Positions 12,287 to 23,947 of a DNA stretch of 64,000 nucleotides are shown here, piece after piece. This DNA is from Nemania diffusa. Taxonomy: Eukaryota; Ascomycota; Sordariomycetes; Xylariales; Xylariaceae. The position numbers and the translations under genes are program-made. The notes under the pieces are model-generated. The model made no database searches, was not told the DNA's origin, and worked only from the letters and a program-made list of their open reading frames with translations. The DNA lies in assembly GCA_038501195.1 (NCBI GenBank), contig JBBPUQ010000005.1, forward strand, positions 3,286,001-3,350,000, written 5' to 3'. Position 1 is the stretch's first letter; the number at the start of each line of letters is the position of its first letter.

Positions 12287-14994
12287 TCATAGGCTACCCT
12301 CCCAATTCACACTCAATGACTTCAGCTGATCAGTCAATATTGATATTGAGTCGTTGGTTAACGACCTCTGGTGGCTATTCGCTTTTCGGTCAATAATACA
12401 TTCAGTTTTATCCCCAGCGTCGTCGAAGCTAAGGAGAGCAGGGGGATAGTAAGCTTGGATCTTCTCACCACGAATTATAGATTGCTGTGTTATGTCCTCT
12501 ACTTCCACCTCAGCCCAGCGGGATTTCGCAAGCCCTCTGGTACCCTCGTTTAACAATTTAGATGGCTGACCAGGTGTAGGGTCTGCAGATGTTGATGAGG
12601 AGTTGGTGGTGGTTGCGTCGCCTATGTTGAAGTCGTCCAAAAATGCATTGTTGGCCTTCGCCTTCTCAGCTATAATCTCATAGCTATAAGTTGGGGGTCG
12701 TGGTGTAAGTATCCTGTGTCCGGGGCCCCCGCGGCTCCCGTTCCTAATCAGCACGTTGAAGTTCTTGATCGCCTCAGGACAAGCCCCAGCGCTTGACCGC
12801 AGTGCATAAATTTCCTTTTGCGTGCGGATAATTCGTGGCTCATTACCACGTACCATAGCATATAGGGTCGCTAGACACTTTTTCTGCTCGTCACGTGGCA
12901 AATTCAGAAACTCGTCCATTTCCACCAGCTGCAGTAAACTAGCCACAAAAGCCGCATTTGATGTTGATCCAGAGGAGCCCCCAAGTGCTATAGTTAGCAG
13001 CCTAGACTTCCGGACCAAGGTTTCGTAGCCCGTAGAATTTAACCAGGGGAACTGAAGGGAACTGCCAGATCGATCCTTGGGAACAGAGACGCCATCAAGA
13101 ATATTAATGTCTCGGAGAGCTTTCGTGACTTCCTCTGCCACTTCTATTCGTGTCTTTTTATGCTGGGGTTCGTGTTCTTCGTTCATAACAAGGCAACGCG
13201 CCTGCTGCTGAAGGTAGACCTGCTGCTCTGACGATATTACTCTTGGGGTTTCGGCCTCCCGGATAGTGAAAGGTTCCTGCTCATTACTTTTCGGGGACCG
13301 TCCAGTCGGCTCAGGACTCCAGCTAATCAAATCACTATCGCTACCCCGTGATTTCTTTGGAATATGGCCGGTCTTTTCCTTAGCCGGGGTTGATTCCACT
13401 TCAGCGGTAGTCAGGGGAGGGGCTGGAGTGAGGGATCGAGGTTCGAGTTCGGGTCTGACATCTTCAGAGGTTGCTTCATCTTGAACAGCCGCGAGCTCGA
13501 AGATGCTTTCGGGATATATCGGCTCAGACGATTGAAGGTACTGAGCTCTACGGATATTCGATTCGTTCATGAAGTCTTTGGCTTTGGTAACATCCGAGAA
13601 TCGGAGAGGCTCGGATAAGACACGGCTCTTGTTAGGATACCGACGAAGGAATACTTTGCTTCCATCGCCGAGAATCTCCAACACTTCCCGGATATCGCCC
13701 CTCATTACCTTCTTTCCCCCAATTGTTATTTCCCAGATTCCAATTGGTGTATGAAGAGGTTCGTAAATGACCATCCGACCACTGGCTGGCTTGTCGTCCG
13801 CACCTTTCTGGTTTGGCATGTGAAATTCCGCCTGTACGAATATTTCCCGCGCATCCAGGGTAGTCAACTTTCGGCCATCATTATTTCCGCCGAGGGTAAT
13901 AGCTTCGACCGTTGTTTCACTCAGGCGAGGCGATGCTTGTTGGGAATTGGTGGGGATTTGGGAAGCTGCCAGCGGGCTCTCGCTCGTTTTGCGGAGGTGC
14001 GGCAACTGCCACGAAGTGGCTTTATTCGATGGAGTCATGGCTTCTAGAGTCTGAGGATCAATCTTCTGGAGAGGATTAGGAATAGATTCACTGCGTCCAT
14101 GGCCGAAACCAGGGTTTAGAGTAGGCGGTCCGCTAGGGGAACCGTTCTGATGATTCGTAGGGCGTCCTCGACCGGCGGAACGATGCAGAAGCGGGTTATT
14201 AACAGGATGAGTTGCGTTTATCGACCTTCCTGTATCCCATCTTCTAACTTCACCACCGTCTGGAATAATGCCCCCCAAGGAAGACACACGCGGATTCCCA
14301 TTAGAAATACCTAAGTAATCTCTTATACGGGACAGGTGACTTGTATTCGAATGTGTTCGTCTCGGGCCACCTCTCTTATATGTTGGCTGGCTACTTATAT
14401 ATTAGCGATAGACTTAATACATATCTACTTTTATGAATTCGCACCTAGGGTCATACGTAGGTCGCTGGGACGAAGTTCTCATCCCATCGCGAACTTGGCT
14501 TCTGTTGCTCAATTGACCCGATGGTAAGCTAGTGGCGTTAAGACGATGTGCGTTTCCGTTGTCAAAGGTATTTAAGCCCCTGACCCCGGCAGCGTCGTCA
14601 TCGTCGAAATGCCCACCCTCGATAGCATCTATCTCAATTAGCTGATTATCCAATCTAACAGCAGACTCCTCCGATACTTACCATGCCACATCTTAAAACG
14701 ACTTTCTTTGTGTTTATTCTGAGGCTGAGCGGATCGCGTGCTGCTTGAGGTATTGGTTGAAGTGGCCAGTCTATGATGAGCCGTGTGGTCGTCATCTTCA
14801 ACAAGCTCTTCGATTCGGTGAATTCCCAAATCATCCTGTAGGCGAAGTTTATGAGTTAGAGAGTGCAAAGTATATGAAGAGATGAATGAGAGAGGGGTGG
14901 TATGTGAAGAATTAGAAGTGACTGGAGCAGAACTTACCATCATAGCCGCCAACACGACCTTGTTGACAGGCTGGGTAGAATCCTTTCCAGTCAT
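12287..14994 (-). CDS. Large protein of unknown function (828 aa)
   Basis: Four exons: 14994-14938, 14835-14682, 14628-14457, 14390-12287. The introns are GTAAGT..CAG (102 nt), GTAAGT..TAG (53 nt) and GTATGA..TAG (66 nt, GCTAAT branch), and frame is kept throughout. The protein starts MTGKDSTQPVNKVVLAAMM, then an acidic/His segment (RIEELVEDDD) and a motif SHLSRIRDYLGISNG. A long Pro/Ser-rich region follows. A more ordered segment around HTPIGIWEITIGGKKVMRGD and FLRRYPNKSRVLSEPLRFSD comes next. The C-terminal part is helical (LLQLVEMDEFLNLPRDEQKKCLATLYAMV). I recognise no named domain. No ATG opens the big last exon, which supports joining it to the three upstream exons. It may be a conserved ascomycete protein, but its function is unknown. 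Confidence 0.7.
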
Positions 14995-16739
14995 GTTGTC
15001 TGTGTATGGATAGTTAGAGTTCTTATTCGCCTGCTTGATTGTTTCATCAGTTAGTAGATAGAGGGTCTCAAGTAAACTAGAGCCACTAGAATACCAATAT
15101 TACAAATGGCTGAATGATGTAGGAGCTGTAGGTGCTCTATGCAGTGAGACGGCAGCGGGGATTGGGATATAGTGGTATTTAAAGCAGGTACTCTCAAGGG
15201 GGCAGGGCGGTGTTCCATGGGATTACCAAGTAGGTAGATATTACCAGAACTAGGAATATTATTAGGAGGTGACATGGTACTTACTGCACCTTGGTAGGTA
15301 AGGGAAGGAGGACTCCTTGGTATCAGTGCTGAGCAGAGAATGCTAGCCTAGACTGGGGCTCTAGAGAAACAGAAGAATCTAGATGTTGCAACTTGGCCAG
15401 GGAAGGCCAATTATGTTTGGGATGGATGGATGGATGGATGTGGAAGAAGAGCAGAGGGGGGAGGGTGCTGGGAGTGTATTTGCAAAGGGGCAGTAAATAC
15501 CTAAGCCATGGGAGGGAAGGGGCCTCTGGGCAAGTGTGGTCATATGGGAAAGCAGGCATGGTTGATGTGATATCTAAACAATGGGCAACACCACAACAAG
15601 GCAAGTGCCTTGAATAGGTACATGAGGAAGTAGGTACCTACCATACTAGTAACAGGTAGGTACCTCCTTATAGTATTAGGATGACATTATCTAAGCTACC
15701 AACTTAGGTATAGGGGTGTGTATTTCCAATATGAACTCCTGATTCTCTCACAAGAAATACATAGCAAGTACATCTAATTACATTACTCTGTCATATATTT
15801 CTATTTGAATTTTCGTCACAAATGTCACTTGGAGGCATCCAAGGTTCCATCCAGCTCCAATACCAACCTAGAGAAGACCCTAGTCATGTATGGCACCAGT
15901 TTTGGGGACTGGCGTAAACAGGAAAAGTTCTAGAATTTATGAGTTTTATTATAGGTATGAAACTAATAAGTTCTGAATTTTCTCTGAGGTGAGATAGGCT
16001 GTGATCACCCAGACCTAACTCTTCCGGAATTTTCATTCTTTAGAGTACCTACCTACCTATTGTTACGGTTCTCGTGCTACTGTGTTTAACCAGCGTGTCA
16101 CCTGGCAAATATGGAGACAAAGACCTCGTGATTCTAGGTGAAAGGTACATATGCTGCCATAAGTGAGCGAACTATTGCCTGTATTACTACCTACTTAGGT
16201 ATCCTGTAATATAGAATAGATGATATAAAGGGAAGTCCTGTTGCTCTCACTTGCTAACTCATATAAGACTCAAGACATTAAGGTTCAGCTACTATATGCC
16301 GGGCACTTATATATGTATATACACTATGAAAAATACAGCTATAGGTGAAGGGAAAACAGCTAGAATGAAGTGGCCTAGTATAGGTGAGGAGTATTACCTC
16401 TTGAGTGACCTGAGGCAACTACGACTTTAAATTCTCATACGTTTGCCGTATCTACTAGCTCCTCTTACGCTAGGCGTTTAGTTGATACTAGGTACTTGAT
16501 ACCATGTCCTCGCTGCTCGGCGGAAAGAGGCTGACCTATGTAGTACCTGGTAGACCCCTATCAGGGGCTGGGGTTGGTAAGATAGGGCTGAAACGCGAGG
16601 GCTCGCTGAAGTTTGGGGGCCACAAGGAATGACTCCGCTAGGCTGCAGTAGAGGTGGCGGCTACCTACATTAATTCTTTTTATGCTGGTTACCTAGGTAC
16701 GCAGTAGGTACCTATGATATCAATCGGATAAGAACACAA
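14995..16739. other. Divergent intergenic region before the HET gene
   Basis: This 1.7-kb stretch holds the promoters of the 828-residue gene (-) and the HET gene (+). It contains a (GGAT)5 tract near 15419-15440 and several CCTAGGTA/TAGGTACCTA motifs (15630-15665, 16690-16715). No coding region is supported. Confidence 0.5.
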
Positions 16740-18764
16740 ATGGCGGCCACTGATCCGCCGGTTCGTGCTATAAAACCAACAGATCCAGTCTGCTTTTACT
16801 GCCTTCGTCAAAAAGACACTGTTGATCCGTGGGAGTTCCAGATTCTCGATATTGGACGGCTGAAGTCTGGGGCAGAGCTTAACTGCCAGACCTGCGATCT
16901 TCGACACCGCGCTGTTAGTTGCTACTACTCAGACCCCAACCAGAGAGTTATTTTCCAGACCGAATCGAAGCGGCTTACGTGCGACCGGCGGCGGTTCTTT
17001 GAAATCTTCAAATTGGCAAGTACGTATTACAAATTTCGACATCACAAGGGTTTATGTTGACGAGAAATGATTCGCATAGATGTTGATTCTAGCGCGTTTG
17101 CAACCATACAAACGGGCTATCCGCTGTCAAGTAGCACGGCATCGGAAGAGACCCTGCTCAGGATCAAGGGGTGGATAGACAATTGCAGAACAACCCATGG
17201 ATTGTGCCGTACTGATGAGTCTAGTCAGGGCTATATGCCAAAACGCATTCTGCATCTGAGAAATTCCAGGATTGTGCTCGTAGAAGACGCGAAGCCGCAT
17301 ACATACGCATGTCTTAGCCATTGCTGGGGACCATCTCAGAGCCCCATCAAAACACTTTCTAAAACAATCGACGATTTTAAGAAGGATATATCCTGGACAA
17401 GCCTAAGTAGAACATTCCAAGATGCCGTGGACATTTGTAGAAGGCTAGATATCTATTACATCTGGATTGACTCACTTTGCATCATACAGGACAGCAACGA
17501 GGATTGGGCCGAGGAATCCGCTAAAATGGCGGAAATTTATGCCAATGCGTTCCTCACCATTGCTGCTACCAGGTCTAGAGACGGGACAGGAGGGTGCTAC
17601 AGCGATCGGGACGCCATTTACGTAAACCACGGCACTGTCTATGAAGGATCGGTGTTTATTCGAGGGCAGATGCCGCGATTCGGTGGTCCTGCAGGTAGCA
17701 AGACAGCAGATGGCTGGCCATTACTTCTACGTGGTTGGGTATATCAAGAAATGTCACTCTCAGCACGAGTAGTACATTTTGGCAGTCAGGAAGTAATATG
17801 GCAGTGTCGCACCCACCGGAGGAGCGAAAGTGGAAGCAATGATTCGGACCATGCGAAAGTCACTTTCAGTGATCGTCACGCGCCACCAGAGAGAAAGCAC
17901 AACGATGTGTGGGACGACGGCTCGCCAAATGACCACCCGTGGTACGATATCGTTAACGATTACTCAGGGCTTGCTCTGAGTTTCGAGAAGGACAAGTTGC
18001 CTGCCCTCGCTGCCATTTCTCAAGAATCCGCCAAGGGGAGGAGGGTGGATGATAAGTTTCTTGCCGGGCTCTGGAAGAATTCACTACTCCTCGACATGTT
18101 ATGGGAGACGTACCCCCAGACATCAGCGAATGGGCCGACTCAGAAACCTGTCAATGGCAATGCCCCTTCGTGGTCATGGGCATCTGTTACATCTAGGGTG
18201 AAGTGGTTCATGTTTAAGAACTACATGTTTCCACACTACCTGTTAGACTGTGTCAAATTAGAAGCGATCGATGTCGAACCTATCGGATCACCATATCTAG
18301 GCCGGTACTCGCGATGCGAGCTGGTCTTCCAGGCACCGCTTATTACTACAACCTCCAAAGATTTAGAGATGTCGATATTCATGAAAGACCTAGAGAGGGA
18401 GAATAAGGGTTCCCAGACCAATGAGGTAATGGCTGTTCATCAATTTACACCCGATTATGCATTCGACCTCAATGGGCCAGTGTACGGGCCAGCAACTAGC
18501 TCCAAGTTCATTTTACCACTGATGATACAACACGGAGGGCACAATTTAGTGGTAGGAATTGTCCTACGGTCAATGGAAGGCCATCTTGATGTTTATGAGA
18601 GAATCGGCTTAGTTATTTTGGTGTACGTTAAACGAGGTCCGCCGATGGATTTCCGCCCTGAAACCTCTCAAGAATGGGACCATCATTCGTGGCGACCAAT
18701 TACTCGCCAATGGGTTAACATATACTTTCATAGCTTACCTACACGAAAAATCATCATCCGCTAA
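16740..18764 (+). CDS. HET domain protein (654 aa), heterokaryon-incompatibility type
   Basis: HET-domain proteins trigger regulated cell death on non-self fusion in filamentous fungi. Two exons, 16740-17019 and 17080-18764, are joined by a 60-nt GTACGT..TAG intron; without it the frame ends at 17060. The N-terminal ~95 residues contain spaced cysteines (CFYCLRQ, NCQTCDLRH). The HET core follows: YACLSHCWG at residues ~169-177, the segment from SLSRTFQDAVDICRRL into WIDSLCIIQD at ~222-231, EESAKMAEIYANAFLTIAAT, and GWVYQEMSLSARVVHF at ~312. The C-terminal half has SWSWAS and no recognisable repeat domain. It stands alone, about 16 kb from an NLR-type gene. No frame defect is seen. Confidence 0.9.
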
Positions 18765-18982
18765 GCAACTTATACATTGAAAGTGAGGCGATCACAATGA
18801 CAAATTGACAACAGATACTAGATTAAACGATAGTCAATTGTGTACCATCTCAGTATAGTGCTACATGGCTTTATACCGAAGCCTCCAATGCAAGGCACCT
18901 TGTTTATGCGCTAATGGACCAGATACTCATACAGAAACCCCTCATCTTCGTGTCGTCGCGTGTTTGGTAGAGAGGTGTATGC

Positions 18983-19249
18983 TTATTTAGCCTTGGCGTC
19001 TTTGGGAGGACCCTCAAGATTGTCCTTGCCCTGGCGACCGACACCGCTTAGGTCGACATTGGCTTTAGAAGCCGGCTCTCGTAGACCAGATGTGGCCCCA
19101 GCACCGGTGGATATGTCACTCTGAACACCCCCAGAACCAACATTGACGTTGCGAGCGTCTGCAGAATTCCAATCGGATGCGACAGGGGGTTGCTCGGGAA
19201 GAGGGAGGTTAGAACGGGCCTCCTCTACTTTTTTGGTCTTCTGATCCAT
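18983..19249 (-). CDS. Small conserved-looking protein (88 aa), unknown function
   Basis: A single coding exon starts at the ATG of 19249 (MDQKTKKVEEARSNLPLPEQ). The protein is hydrophilic, Gly/Ser/Pro-rich and lacks cysteine, signal peptide and membrane segment. It contains NVNVGSGGV and DLSGVGRQGKDNLEGPP. A 5' UTR intron (19339-19252, GTAAGC..CAG, with a CTAAC branch) ends two bases before the ATG, and no ATG precedes it in the likely leader. An upstream in-frame ATG at 19327 lies inside that intron. Its composition suggests a natively disordered, perhaps stress-related protein, but that is a guess. Confidence 0.65.
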   Translation of the reverse strand: MDQKTKKVEEARSNLPLPEQPPVASDWNSADARNVNVGSGGVQSDISTGAGATSGLREPASKANVDLSGVGRQGKDNLEGPPKDAKAK

Positions 19250-20028
19250 AACTGAAGAGCGATGTGTTAGTTGGTTTGTCTCATCGGGTATAACACAATC
19301 AACCTCTGAGGCGGTTGATAGGGACAAAGGATAGCTTACTGGCTGTGGTCTGGTGATGGAGAAAATCGACGATGTATTGTGGTGGTAGTAATTTGGCTTT
19401 GGCTTTTGAATATGAGATCTGGCAATTACTTCACTGACTCTTTCGAGCTCAAGACGTCTTTAATATTCGTATAGTTTGCTGATGCGAGGTTCTGGAGCAT
19501 CTAGTCCGATAATTGGGGGGTGACGTCACAACTCGAGGGGATTACCTAGATCTCTGACATCAAGATCGGACTGTTACAGGGGCCGTGCCGGCCTCATCTC
19601 GCTCGATTAATAACTCGGAACCAAAATCTGATTGGGCGGAGAACTGAAGACAGCCTGATCTGTGACGTTGAAGCGATCTACTTTACGCAATTGCATGTAA
19701 AGGGATAAGAAACAAACTTCCTTGGCAACATCTCTACCTCCGTCTAGAATCTTCGAGTTCTTGTTGTACTCCCATCTACTGCCATACATAGAAGTTCGAG
19801 TCAGCTCTCGAAGAATTTCGAAGGCTTTGATAAATTGTAGTGATATCATTGTATCATTGGCAAATGGTATCTACCTAGTCATGACAATCCGCCACCAGGC
19901 GAAACAGACGCATTCCGAAACGCCGAAATCTCCATTCTCCCCCTGACCACTAACGCATCCAAGGAAGAACCAGCCGTGATGCTCGTAACGCAAGATATTA
20001 GTCTGCAGTTGCAGAGGATGGCAATACA
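19250..20028. other. Intergenic between the 88-aa gene and gamma-tubulin
   Basis: It holds the 5' UTR intron and promoter of the small gene and the gamma-tubulin 3' flank. Open frames at 19607-19849 (-) and 19722-19946 (+) overlap on opposite strands and show no domain; I do not call them. Confidence 0.5.
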
Positions 20029-21652
20029 TCACCCTACCCTTCTGTCCGTTTCGGCAGATGTCGGCTTTTCTCCTTCATCCGGGTTTAGGTAATTGGCACT
20101 CTCTGCCGCCTCGTACTCGGCTATCAGGTCTGTAACAACCTCTCTAGCCTCATCAAATTCGTGTAGATTCTCTGAGAAAGGCGCTGTCTTTTTATAACCT
20201 TCTATGAAGGCATTTCGTTTCCGCATACCATCATACAGTCTAACAATACGCTTGAATAGCTATTACTCAAAGATTAATTGCTGTGCTTGATGATTTTTGG
20301 AGAATTGGTGAGACTTACCGTGGCTATACTGGTATGATTTGCCAACATTAGACCGCTCACACGATGGCTCATTGGAACATAAGGGCTGCGTTTGGTAAGG
20401 GCAACCTGAATGCTTGCTGGTCCCCAAGGGATGAATGTTGCTAATTTCCGTTCTCGAATACGTAATAGACTCTTGTGCACATCTGTAGGGTCAACCTCGC
20501 CTTGTATCACATTCAAGATGGAGATATAACAACTCCTTTTCCCTGGTACCGTTGATACCATGCGGTTCTTGGGTTGTAGCAAGCGCCGCATCACATCCAG
20601 GACGGTTGTCTTGCGCACCGTTTTAGCTTGCTCGACTTGGTCTCCCGTAAACGGCGTGTACGCGGTCATGAGGAAATGGCAGCGCGGAGTGGGGATCAGC
20701 GAAGCTAGAATGCCAACAAGGTCGTTGTGCATATAACCAGGATATCGCAGGGTTGTGGTACTTGCTGACATGACTGTTGATACAAGTTGATTGGTTTGCT
20801 GAAATGAAGGTTCTTGCACATGGAGTCTGTCTGCGGCAATGTGAGACAGTGCTCCATTGTCGAGGACAACAACAGAGTCGGCATTTTGTGTTAGACGTCT
20901 CATAGAGAGGAGACTGTTGTAAGGATGAACAACGACATCATCCGAGTTTGTGGTATCCGGAAAGACCGAGTACGTTTGTATGATCTTCTTGGGAAACCTG
21001 TCGTTCATTCTTTCGAGGAGAAAGGATCCCAATCCAGATCCAGTGCCGCCAGCAATGGAGTGAAGCAGCATGAAACCCTGTAAACCATTAGTCGCTGCTC
21101 GAAACCACCGAGAAGGGCATCAACTAAAGATACCTCTAAGGAGTCGCTCCCATCGGCTTCTCGGTCTATCATTTCCATGATGTCTTCGTGGACCGCCTCT
21201 CCTGACTGGTACCCATCACCCCAGTTGTTGCCAGCACCCACGCCAGTTTTGCTGATGTAGAAGTTTTCTGGGTTGTAGATGTTTTTGTATGGGCCCGACT
21301 GTATACCGTTTAAGACGCGAGGCTCAAGATCTATGAGGATCGCTCGGGGTATGTATCTCGTATCGTCACTCTGGTAATAGAAGACATCTTTGCGGTCACC
21401 GCCTTCGGTCGCAAAGTCCTCCAAGTTTCCATCCTGGTTGATCCCGTGCTCTTGGCATAACTGTTGCCAGAACTGACTGCCGACTGAGCTGAATTAGCAC
21501 AAGGTGCCCTTCGAATGGCTACATGGGGCGGGTGAACTCACTGCTGTTGCCGCATTGGCCCGCCTGGATGGTGATGATCTCCCTGATTGACTCATGTTAG
21601 AAACATGCAAACTATGCAATATTGACAATCGACTGACAACCTACCTAGGCAT
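20029..21652 (-). CDS. Gamma-tubulin (462 aa)
   Basis: Gamma-tubulin nucleates microtubules at spindle pole bodies. Five exons: 21652-21645 (8 nt, ATGCCTAG), 21582-21542, 21483-21134, 21077-20319, 20259-20029, all with GT..AG and frame kept. The protein begins [21 protein letters not shown] and has [40 protein letters not shown] and [19 protein letters not shown], diagnostic of gamma- rather than alpha/beta-tubulin. The tubulin GTP-binding GGTGSG lies at residues ~143-148. The C-terminus is [20 protein letters not shown] through [15 protein letters not shown], as usual. Length matches fungal gamma-tubulins (MipA in Aspergillus). A possible CCAAT box lies near 22105. Confidence 0.95.
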
Positions 21653-22320
21653 TATTACGACATTTGTCGCAGGCACAGAAAGGGTTGACGTGTGGTGCGC
21701 AATTGAGGCCTGTAGTTGCAACCGAAGGCACCTAACCTATTAACTAGATGGTACCAGCTTAAGTGCTGACAATTTCACGCGTCGCGCGTTTGGAGGGGTC
21801 CTAAGGCCGCTGTTCCCCCGCTAAATGCATACCTACAGAATAACATGGCTTTGAATCTACCTAGGTACATATGTAGGTATCTATTAATGTAGTTCAAGGC
21901 CTACCCCCCTTACGATAATTCTAGGACCTTCTCAATTACTACCTATATCTTTGGAAATTGTGTGTCATGCAGGGCACGATGCACTTAAAATTCAGGTTAT
22001 AACATCGTCAGCATAGGCTGGCATATTTTGTTTCCTCACTCCCCCTCCACCTCGGTCTACCTACGCAGTATATCGTAGGTTAGGTAGCTGCACATAGTAA
22101 CTTCTGGCCAATCAACTCCAATCATCATCTTCCCCGGCTTACGATCTCATTTCCGGTTCTCTGGATACTGCGCCAAAATATTTTCTTTTCTCTTCTACGG
22201 AGTTTAGTTCCTATTTATAATCTAGATCTAGGCCGGCATAAACAAATACCTACTGCGTAATCCTTCAGCTCCAGCAGCAGAAGAAATACCGCCTAAAGTA
22301 CCCAGTTATTCGCCATCCAG

Positions 22321-22328
22321 GCCATTTG
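22321..22328 (+). repeat. Target-site duplication, left copy (GCCATTTG)
   Basis: This is identical to 22994-23001, immediately outside the other inverted repeat. Confidence 0.85.
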
Positions 22329-22496
22329 GAGCCCACCTGCATACGCCTCGATTTCATCCTAGATGCGCCATGCCCCCACTTAGTTTGATTATCCAAGTAC
22401 TACCGCGTACCTACTTACCTACCTACCTAACTTACTTACTACATAGCGATTACTTATTTCTACCGAATTATTTGCTATATTTACTTGACAGGTTGA

Positions 22497-22611
22497 AATA
22501 GTAGGTGAAATAATAAGCAAAGCAGTAGGTAAAGCAGTAGGTAAAGCAGTAGGTCAAGTAGTAGGTCAAGTAATAGGTAAAGTGGTAGGTGAAGTGGTAG
22601 ATAAAGTGGTA
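22497..22611. repeat. Minisatellite, 12-nt unit GTAGGTAAAGCA and variants
   Basis: About nine imperfect copies lie in the interior of the TIR element. The units vary mainly by A/G and A/C exchanges. Edges are approximate. Confidence 0.75.
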
Positions 22612-22670
22612 AGTTGGTGGTAAATTACAGTAAGGGATCAATTTGTGGCTTTATTTGTGGCTAAAAGTAT

Positions 22671-22706
22671 GGCTTGGTGTGGCTTAGTGTGGCTCAGTGT
22701 GGCTAA
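22671..22706. repeat. Minisatellite, 10-nt unit GTGTGGCTTA and variants
   Basis: Three to four copies lie inside the TIR element. Confidence 0.7.
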
Positions 22707-22766
22707 GTAAGTCTAAGTAAATAGGTTAATTGAATAAATAAGTAAGTAAGCACAATTACTTAAGGC

Positions 22767-22830
22767 TGTGTGGCTAGGTAAGTGGCTAGGTAAGTGGCTT
22801 AGTAGGTGGCTTGGTAGGTGGCTCGGCAGG
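22767..22830. repeat. Minisatellite, 12-nt unit GTGGCTAGGTAA and variants
   Basis: About five copies lie inside the TIR element, drifting towards GTGGCTTGGTAG and GTGGCTCGGCAG. Confidence 0.75.
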
Positions 22831-22993
22831 TTGAATTTTCCTACAATGCTGGTAGGTACTTCTGGTATAATTGTCCCTCTGCTGGGAACTATACTAAAAG
22901 TAGGTGATGTGCACAGCACTAGTACAATTGTAGTTAAATTCGGTGGGGGCATGGCGCATCTAGGATGAAATCGAGGCGTATGCAGGTGGGCTC

Positions 22994-23001
22994 GCCATTT
23001 G
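22994..23001 (+). repeat. Target-site duplication, right copy (GCCATTTG)
   Basis: This is identical to 22321-22328, immediately outside the left inverted repeat. Confidence 0.85.
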
Positions 23002-23947
23002 ATTTGCGCTTTACCGAAACCTCTACCCTGGCTCATGGCTGCCGGGGTTCTCCAGTCCCTTGGAGCGGCCCCCCGAAGGGCTGAAGTTGTCAGCACAAGT
23101 TTCACTCTTCTCAATTTAGCCTAGCACTCAGCAACAGCAGTGTTGTATTGTGCAAGTCGCTGCTGACGGCTGATGTTGGATGCATACCTAAAAAGCATCA
23201 TTACGCACGTTGTTTTCAAATGGATTCATTTAAGTTTTAAATTAGTCAAGCTGTGGAGTTTCTTATTTTCTTTTTCACCTGTCCCTGGCTCGTGAATCTT
23301 ATAATATATATGCATATCTCTACCTAGCTATTAACTATCTGGTACTCTAATTATCACCAGCTTCCTTCTCTTCTCCCTCATCTTTCACTCATTCTTGTTT
23401 TACTAGGCCAATTGTTCATGAGCAGCCGTCCTGCACTTGCATCCTTGGCTTCAGGGTGCAGGAGTGTTTAGTGCATTCTTTTACCCCCAAGAGTACAACG
23501 TCGAATAGCATATAAAGACTGCAATCCAATCGCTTTAGGATCCATCTTCGACCTGACACACTGACACACTCCCGCGCCTTTCTCCGGGTCCATTGTATTG
23601 CCTGATCGGGAGTGTTCGTGCATATTTGAGCCTTCTCTCTTTTATTTTATACTTCACACGTTCACTTATAACTGTTATTTTTGAAATATAATTTTCCTCT
23701 ACAGCCCAAGTTTTTTAAAGAGACTGTGCTGTCCCGCCTTGGGCCCAATCAGAGACGCTAGGACACGAGCCTAAGTACCTAGGTACAGTAAAGCACAGCA
23801 CTGGGCACTGTAGAACTGTACTGCGTACCTGCCCCAAGCCGACGGATCAGGGCCTTGTCGACATCGGGCTGTCAAAGGAATGCGCTAAAACCCTTAGCAC
23901 ATAATATCCCGACCAGATAAGGGAAGTCTCAGAGCGCAAACGCCGCC

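Larger units (their letters stand above)
22329..22993. mobile_element. Non-autonomous TIR DNA transposon (MITE-like), 665 bp, 8-bp TSD
   Basis: The sequence 22329-22379 is a perfect 51-nt inverted repeat of 22943-22993 (ends GAGCCCACCTGC... and ...GCAGGTGGGCTC). The element is flanked directly by identical 8-bp copies GCCATTTG at 22321-22328 and 22994-23001, as expected for a target-site duplication. The interior (about 560 nt) has no transposase frame and is largely made of three short tandem-repeat arrays. An 8-bp duplication fits the hAT superfamily (P elements also give 8 bp), but the terminal bases are not the usual CAG/TAG start, so the superfamily is open. The intact arms and duplication suggest a fairly recent insertion. 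Confidence 0.85.
21653..23947. other. Divergent intergenic region containing a TIR element
   Basis: A 2.3-kb gene-free stretch lies between gamma-tubulin (-) and a plus-strand gene. Its main content is the inverted-repeat element at 22329-22993. Around it are AT-rich DNA, CCTAGGTA motifs (21858, 23777) and a CCAAT sequence near 23737 that may belong to the promoter of the gene at 23948. Confidence 0.6.

Noticed and set aside
19607..19946. Overlapping open frames on both strands
   Set aside because: No motif, no splice partners, and the strands contradict each other.
22713..23114. 133-aa minus frame across the right arm of the TIR element
   Set aside because: The composition comes from the minisatellite (repeated HLPSHL); it is not a transposase.
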